Positions 5,835 to 8,955 of a stretch of 8,955 nucleotides of DNA are shown piece after piece. A program made the translations under genes and the position numbers. The stretch is taken from the NCBI GenBank assembly GCA_025965295.1, contig JAOPXF010000007.1, positions 1 to 8,955 on the forward strand, read 5' to 3'. The notes beneath the pieces are model-generated. The model did not search any database. It saw only the letters and a program-made list of their open reading frames with translations, and was not told the origin of the DNA. Every line of letters starts with the position of its first letter. Position 1 is the stretch's first letter. The DNA comes from Nocardioides sp. Its GTDB lineage: Bacteria; Actinomycetota; Actinomycetes; Propionibacteriales; Nocardioidaceae.

Positions 5835-6617
5835 GTGAGACGTACAGCCCACCTCGTCGCCCTGCTCCTGCTCGGTGCAGTTCTCGCCGCGCTGCTCCCG
5901 GCGCCGTCGTACGCCGCACCGGACCGCGCGCTGCCCCCCGTCGGCACTGACTTCGACTACCAGCTCGGCGGCAACCGGCCGGTGCCCGCGCGCGTCGGCA
6001 TCGTCGTGCGCGACCGCGAGGCGGAGCCCGCCGGCGGCCGCTACAACGTCTGCTACGTCAACGGCTTCCAGACCCAGGCGAACGAGAGGCGCTTCTGGCA
6101 CCGGCACTGGTCGCTGGTGCTGAAGCAGCACGGCGAGCCGGTCGTCGACGAGGGCTGGGGCGAGTGGCTGCTCGACCTGCGCACCGACGCCAAGCGGCGC
6201 GCGCTGGCCCGGATCGTCGGCCGCTGGGTGAACGGCTGCGCCGACGACGGCTTCGAGGGGGTGGAGTTCGACAACCTCGACTCGTTCTCCCGCAGCCGCG
6301 GGCTGCTCACGCGCGCCGACAACAAGCGGTATGCCGCGCTGTTGGTGCGCCGTGCGCACCGTGCCGGTATCGCCGCTGCGCAGAAGAACTTCGCGGAGTG
6401 GGACGGCTCGCGTGCCGGCTTCGACTTCGCGATCGCGGAGGAGTGCGCCCGGTGGAACGAGTGCGGCGCGTACGTCGACAGCTACGGCCGGCACGTGCTC
6501 GCGGTCGAGTACCGGCGCAAGGACTTCCGGAGGGCCTGCCGCCAGTGGTCCGACCAGATCGCGGTGGTCCGGCGGGACGTCGCGCTGAGCGAGCACGGCG
6601 TGCGCCGCTGGTGCTGA
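5835..6617 (+). CDS. Secreted GH114-like protein (endo-alpha-1,4-polygalactosaminidase family)
   Basis: From the GTG at 5835 the product has 260 residues. The start is chosen because it gives a textbook signal peptide (MRRTAHLV, hydrophobic core, SYA cleavage near residue 27) and sits at leaderless distance from TACGGT; an ATG at 5772 would add 21 unlikely residues. The mature part resembles the TIM-barrel GH114 family: FDYQLGG near the N-terminus (40-46), YVNGFQTQ (74-81), GWGEWLLDLR (107-116), GFEGVEFDNLDSF (139-151) with acidic E144 and D146 as likely active-site residues, and DFAIAEECARWNEC (197-210) with E202/E203. Six cysteines (73, 135, 204, 210, 235, 260) could form disulfides outside the cell. 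Characterised GH114 enzymes cut galactosamine-containing exopolysaccharide, as in fungal galactosaminogalactan. The substrate here is unproven. The divergent protease suggests a joint extracellular role. Confidence 0.8.
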   Translation: MRRTAHLVALLLLGAVLAALLPAPSYAAPDRALPPVGTDFDYQLGGNRPVPARVGIVVRDREAEPAGGRYNVCYVNGFQTQANERRFWHRHWSLVLKQHGEPVVDEGWGEWLLDLRTDAKRRALARIVGRWVNGCADDGFEGVEFDNLDSFSRSRGLLTRADNKRYAALLVRRAHRAGIAAAQKNFAEWDGSRAGFDFAIAEECARWNECGAYVDSYGRHVLAVEYRRKDFRRACRQWSDQIAVVRRDVALSEHGVRRWC

Positions 6618-6636
6618 GGGCCGCGGCACCGCTCGG

Positions 6637-6642
6637 TAGCCT
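6637..6642 (+). promoter_or_regulatory. Candidate leaderless -10 promoter for the alpha/beta hydrolase
   Basis: TAGCCT fits TANNNT and lies exactly six bases before the ATG at 6649. The 31-bp gap after the previous gene holds no Shine-Dalgarno sequence at the right place, so a separate leaderless transcript is likely. Confidence 0.5.
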
Positions 6643-6648
6643 CGGGGC

Positions 6649-7443
6649 ATGTCCGCTCCCACCCGCGCGCCCGGCCTGCACACCACCTCGCTGGGCGAGT
6701 CCGGCTCTCGGGTCGTCTTCTGTCACGGCCTGTTCGGGCAGGGCAAGAACTGGACCCGGATCGGCAGGGCCCTGGCCGACACCCACCGGGTCCTGCTCGT
6801 GGACATGCCCGACCACGGCCGGTCGAGCTGGACCGAGGGGTTCGACTACCTCGACGCGGCGGACCGGGTCGCCGAGCTGCTGTCCGCCGACGACCCGGTG
6901 GCCCTGGTCGGCCACTCGATGGGCGGCAAGATCGCGATGCTCGTGGCCCTGCGGCACCCCGCGCTGGTGGAGCGGTTGTGCGTCGTGGACGTAGCGCCGG
7001 TGGCCTACCACCACGGCTCCGAGTTCGCCGGGTACATCGAGGCGATGCAGGCTCTGGACCTGGACGCCCTCGAGCGCCGTGGCGATGCCGACACCGCACT
7101 CCAGGAGGCCGTGCCGAACCCCCTGGTGCGCAGCTTCCTGCTCCAGAACCTCCGTCACCACGACGACACCTGGTCCTGGCAGCTGAACCTCGACGTGCTG
7201 GGGCGCGACCTCGAGGCGCTCGGCGGCTGGCCGGAGGACCGGCTGCGGGGCGTGGCGCCGTACGACGGGCCGGTGCTCTGGATCGCGGGGCAGAACTCGG
7301 ACTACGTGACCGACGAGTACGCCGCCGCGATGGACCGGTGGTTCCCGAAGAACCGGCGGGTGACGATCAAGGACGCGGGGCACTGGGTGCACTCCGAGCA
7401 GCCGGACGTCTTCACCGAGGTCCTGAAGCGCTTCCTGGCCTGA
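6649..7443 (+). CDS. Alpha/beta hydrolase, YbfF/ABHD11-like esterase
   Basis: The 264-residue product is the normal length for a single-domain alpha/beta hydrolase and has no signal peptide, so it acts in the cytoplasm. Motifs in order: HGLFGQGKNW (26-35) is the oxyanion-hole HG segment in the form typical of YbfF; DMPDHGRSS (52-60); the nucleophile elbow GHSMGGK (88-94) with S90; VVDVAPVAYH (112-121), the conserved YbfF/ABHD11 segment in which D114 is the likely catalytic acid; and AGHWVHSEQP (243-252) with H245. D218 is an alternative acid at the classic position. YbfF hydrolyses short and long acyl esters including acyl-CoA in vitro; the natural substrate is unknown. The ATG at 6649 has a promoter-like hexamer at leaderless distance. 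The gene appears to be its own unit, converging with the membrane-protein gene at 7470. Confidence 0.92.
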   Translation: MSAPTRAPGLHTTSLGESGSRVVFCHGLFGQGKNWTRIGRALADTHRVLLVDMPDHGRSSWTEGFDYLDAADRVAELLSADDPVALVGHSMGGKIAMLVALRHPALVERLCVVDVAPVAYHHGSEFAGYIEAMQALDLDALERRGDADTALQEAVPNPLVRSFLLQNLRHHDDTWSWQLNLDVLGRDLEALGGWPEDRLRGVAPYDGPVLWIAGQNSDYVTDEYAAAMDRWFPKNRRVTIKDAGHWVHSEQPDVFTEVLKRFLA

Positions 7444-7478
7444 GCGACGCGTGGGCGCGCCGGCGCGGACTAGGTCGC
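7444..7478. terminator. Nested inverted repeat between convergent genes
   Basis: An inner 12-base perfect palindrome CGCGCCGGCGCG (7456-7467) is flanked by a second inverted pair, GCGAC (7444-7448) and GTCGC (7474-7478). It lies between the TGA of the plus gene (7441-7443) and around the TAG of the minus gene (7470-7472). Either strand could fold into an interrupted stem. Termination is inferred; no T-run is seen. Confidence 0.4.
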
Positions 7479-8243
7479 CCTGAGGACGCTCGACACGGCG
7501 CCCGAGACGGCGACGACGAGCAGGAATGCCCAGCCTCCGGTGAGCCGGCGGGCGGGGTCGCGCGGCGCTGCGACGGGCGTGCGCCGGAGCGGTCCGGAGA
7601 GCAGCAGGAACGCGATCACCCCGAGCGGTGAGGCCAGGCCCAGCAGCCAGAACCAGGCCCAGCGGGTGGCCCGCCACGGGCTGGGGCCCGCCATGAGCAC
7701 GAGGAGGGCGCCGAGGAGCAGCCCGAGGCCGGCGGACCCGGCCCACGCCGGCAGTCGCAGCCCCAGGTACGACGACGTGACACCGGGGTAGTCGCCCCGG
7801 TGGAAGCGGAGGCCCGGCTGGCTCGCCGCCAGCCGCTCCTCCACCGTGCCGGTGATGACGGTCGAGTCCGGGTCGCGGTGCGCGCGGTTGGGAGCCGCTC
7901 GCCGCGGCCGGGTTTCGACGACGGTGGCCGTGTGGTGGAACAGCCCGTCTCGCCAGCGAACCTCGACGGGGACGGAGGCCCGGCCGGCGGACGTGAGGCC
8001 GTTGCCGACCAGGGTCACGTCGTGCACGTCACCCGAGGCCACGCGGGCCTCCAGCTCGTGGAACGACGACGTCCGCTCTCCCCGCGCGACCACGGCCACC
8101 CCGAGCAGCAGCCAGCCGACGAGCAGGGCCAGGCGTAGGTAGCGCCAGAAGGCGTTGGTCGGACGTGTCCCCGTCCGCCGGGCCGGGGGCGGCGCGTCGG
8201 GCCGCTCCGGCGCAGCCGCCACTCCCGCTTCCTCCCGAGTCAT
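7470..8243 (-). CDS. Hypothetical four-helix membrane protein
   Basis: The product has 257 residues and I do not recognise its family. It opens with a polar, Pro/Arg-rich cytoplasmic stretch (1-30). One membrane helix follows at about 33-53. A large soluble part (54-164) contains a strand-rich section, HELEARVASGDVHDVTLVG then VEVRWRDGLFHHTATVVE, that looks like a small beta domain. Three more hydrophobic segments lie at about 165-186, 195-217 and 236-254. With a positive N-terminus inside, the soluble part would face outside. The general plan recalls DUF3592-like proteins, but that is only a resemblance. The ATG at 8243 is supported by TAGACT exactly six bases upstream and the lack of a better start. 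The gene follows the lipoprotein gene on the same strand by 41 bp, and both could act at the cell surface. Confidence 0.8.
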   Translation of the reverse strand: MTREEAGVAAAPERPDAPPPARRTGTRPTNAFWRYLRLALLVGWLLLGVAVVARGERTSSFHELEARVASGDVHDVTLVGNGLTSAGRASVPVEVRWRDGLFHHTATVVETRPRRAAPNRAHRDPDSTVITGTVEERLAASQPGLRFHRGDYPGVTSSYLGLRLPAWAGSAGLGLLLGALLVLMAGPSPWRATRWAWFWLLGLASPLGVIAFLLLSGPLRRTPVAAPRDPARRLTGGWAFLLVVAVSGAVSSVLRAT

Positions 8244-8249
8244 GCGCGG

Positions 8250-8255
8250 AGTCTA
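8250..8255 (-). promoter_or_regulatory. Candidate leaderless -10 promoter for the membrane protein gene
   Basis: On the minus strand this reads TAGACT, matching TANNNT, followed by six bases and the ATG at 8243. It lies in the 41-bp gap after the lipoprotein gene, so the membrane protein probably has its own leaderless transcript. Confidence 0.5.
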
Positions 8256-8284
8256 GGCGTGCGCGTGGCCGGCAGACGTAGAAA

Positions 8285-8746
8285 CTAGGCGCGCCCCGGA
8301 TAGACCAGGACCAGGCGATCGACGCCGGTCTTCTCCATGCAGTTCTCGAGGAGCTCGATGTCGTCGGTGCTCAGCAGGCCGTCGAGCGAGTCGGTCGGCT
8401 CGTACACGCCACCTCCACCACGGAACGTCGAGCCGACGGCGGCGGGTGGAGCCCCTTCGAAGTCCCCGCCGAAGGTCACGGCTCGGCGGTCGGCGCTCCA
8501 CCCTGTCCCTGCGGGCCAGAACGCCACGGCATCCCCGATCAGGAGGCAGTCGTCGCGCATCGACAGTCGACCGTTGATCCGGGCCAGCGGATAGGGGACC
8601 GCATGGTCCGGGACGCGCGTGACGACCACGGGCCCAGCCTCACGATCAGGGGCGTCGCCCGGTGAGCCACACCCCGCGAGCGGCAGGGCTGCTGCGAGCA
8701 TCGGGAGCCACGCGAGGAAGGCAACGCGCTGGGGGCGTCGGAGCAT
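8285..8746 (-). CDS. Hypothetical lipoprotein
   Basis: From the ATG at 8746 the product has 153 residues. It begins with a lipoprotein signal: RR, a hydrophobic core, then the lipobox LAGC with the modified cysteine at residue 26, followed by a Gly/Ser/Pro/Asp linker. It should be lipid-anchored on the outer face of the cytoplasmic membrane. The mature domain (about 40-153) is small and soluble, with two cysteines (in RDDCLLIG and ENCMEKTG) that may pair. The opening pattern LARINGRLSMRDDCLLIGDAVAFWPAGTGW resembles a beta-rich domain found in other actinobacterial lipoproteins, but I cannot name it. A GTG at 8761 in the same frame would add five residues. I prefer the ATG because it puts the arginines near the N-terminus. 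No clear Shine-Dalgarno sequence or promoter hexamer precedes either start. Confidence 0.78.
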   Translation of the reverse strand: MLRRPQRVAFLAWLPMLAAALPLAGCGSPGDAPDREAGPVVVTRVPDHAVPYPLARINGRLSMRDDCLLIGDAVAFWPAGTGWSADRRAVTFGGDFEGAPPAAVGSTFRGGGGVYEPTDSLDGLLSTDDIELLENCMEKTGVDRLVLVYPGRA

Positions 8747-8767
8747 CCCCCATGGTGGCACCGCCGG

Positions 8768-8955
8768 TCAGCCGATGGTGTGGCTGCCGGTGTCATCGAC
8801 GAGGTAGACCCGGCCCTGGGGTGAGTGCCAGGTGTAGGTGTGGTCGGGGTGGCGTGCGTATCGCCAGCGGCCGGTGGTCTTGGCTCGGTGGTGGCGTCTG
8901 CAGAGGGGGGCGAGGTTGTCGGGTCTGGTCTGGTCGGGTGGTCCGTGTTCGTCGT
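8768..8955 (-). CDS. HNH endonuclease C-terminus (DUF222/13E12-type), partial
   Basis: Reading the minus strand from 8953, the frame is open through the window edge to the TGA at 8770-8768 and gives 61 residues. The segment DEHGPPDQTRPDNLAPLCRRHHRAK is the HNH nuclease core: the N-L-A-P-L-C and H-H-x-x-K pattern is diagnostic for the HNH domain that ends DUF222-containing proteins. After it come TTGRWRY and a short beta-rich tail with the YTWHSPQGRVY pattern usual for that family. The DUF222 region and the start lie beyond 8955. The family is present in many copies in Nocardioidaceae and mycobacteria, where it is known as the 13E12 repeat family, and its biological role is unsettled. Arg codons AGA (twice) and CGA (twice) occur within 61 codons. 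This is unusual beside the CGC/CGG-using neighbours and hints at a different history. Confidence 0.85.
   Translation of the reverse strand, partial: DEHGPPDQTRPDNLAPLCRRHHRAKTTGRWRYARHPDHTYTWHSPQGRVYLVDDTGSHTIG

Noticed and set aside
5770..5919. Longer N-terminus for the protease
   Set aside because: It would overlap the divergent gene and put 50 Arg-rich residues before a clear signal peptide; the ATG at 5769 has a good ribosome binding site.
6307..7746. Long minus-strand open frame opposite the alpha/beta hydrolase (about 479 codons)
   Set aside because: It runs antisense through a hydrolase with an intact nucleophile elbow and catalytic His and has the composition of a shadow frame.
1..8955. 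tRNA, rRNA, riboswitch, insertion sequence or prophage att sites
   Set aside because: Gaps between genes are at most about 65 bases and none holds a tRNA-like cloverleaf, transposase fragment or paired terminal repeats that I could see.

Overview
The window is GC-rich, densely coding DNA whose ORFs strongly prefer G or C in the third codon position. Gene content fits a high-GC actinobacterium: paired DinB-fold proteins, a WYL regulator, a secreted subtilase, a GH114-like secreted protein, and the C-terminus of a multicopy DUF222/HNH-type endonuclease. Nocardioidaceae is my best guess, but this rests on gene style and not on a marker gene. No rRNA, tRNA, CRISPR array, insertion sequence or origin was seen, and no gene-free stretch exceeds about 65 bases.

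Layout. (1) 1-944, plus strand: the 3' half of an MFS transporter, then a 78-residue unknown protein. (2) 951-3106: two DinB-fold genes run leftwards (1552-2088, then 951-1550) and diverge from a WYL-domain regulator (2150-3106). A 15-bp inverted repeat sits exactly midway between the two divergent start codons. (3) 3111-3890, plus strand: an unrecognised membrane-anchored protein with a Met-rich segment and a Gly/Asp-repeat tail. (4) 3901-6617: a secreted subtilisin-like protease (minus) diverges from a secreted GH114-like protein (plus) over 65 bp. (5) 6649-7443, plus strand: a YbfF/ABHD11-like alpha/beta hydrolase. (6) 7470-8955, minus strand: an unknown four-helix membrane protein, an unknown lipoprotein, and the C-terminal 61 residues of an HNH endonuclease cut by the window edge.

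Working together. The clearest functional unit is the DinB/DinB/WYL locus, which looks like a small regulated stress or thiol-chemistry module. The protease and GH114-like protein are both exported and could act together on extracellular protein and polysaccharide. The remaining genes look like single-gene units.

Two window-wide patterns stand out. Several first-in-unit genes have a TANNNT-like hexamer followed by exactly six bases and then the start codon, the geometry of leaderless transcripts. Genes at internal positions, and the protease, carry Shine-Dalgarno sequences instead. In addition, all three convergent gene ends lie in or around GC-rich palindromes, and in two of them the palindrome contains both stop codons. 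I did not find a clear-cut new defence or mobile system. The best leads are the symmetric control region, the unrecognised 259-residue protein and the leaderless-promoter pattern.
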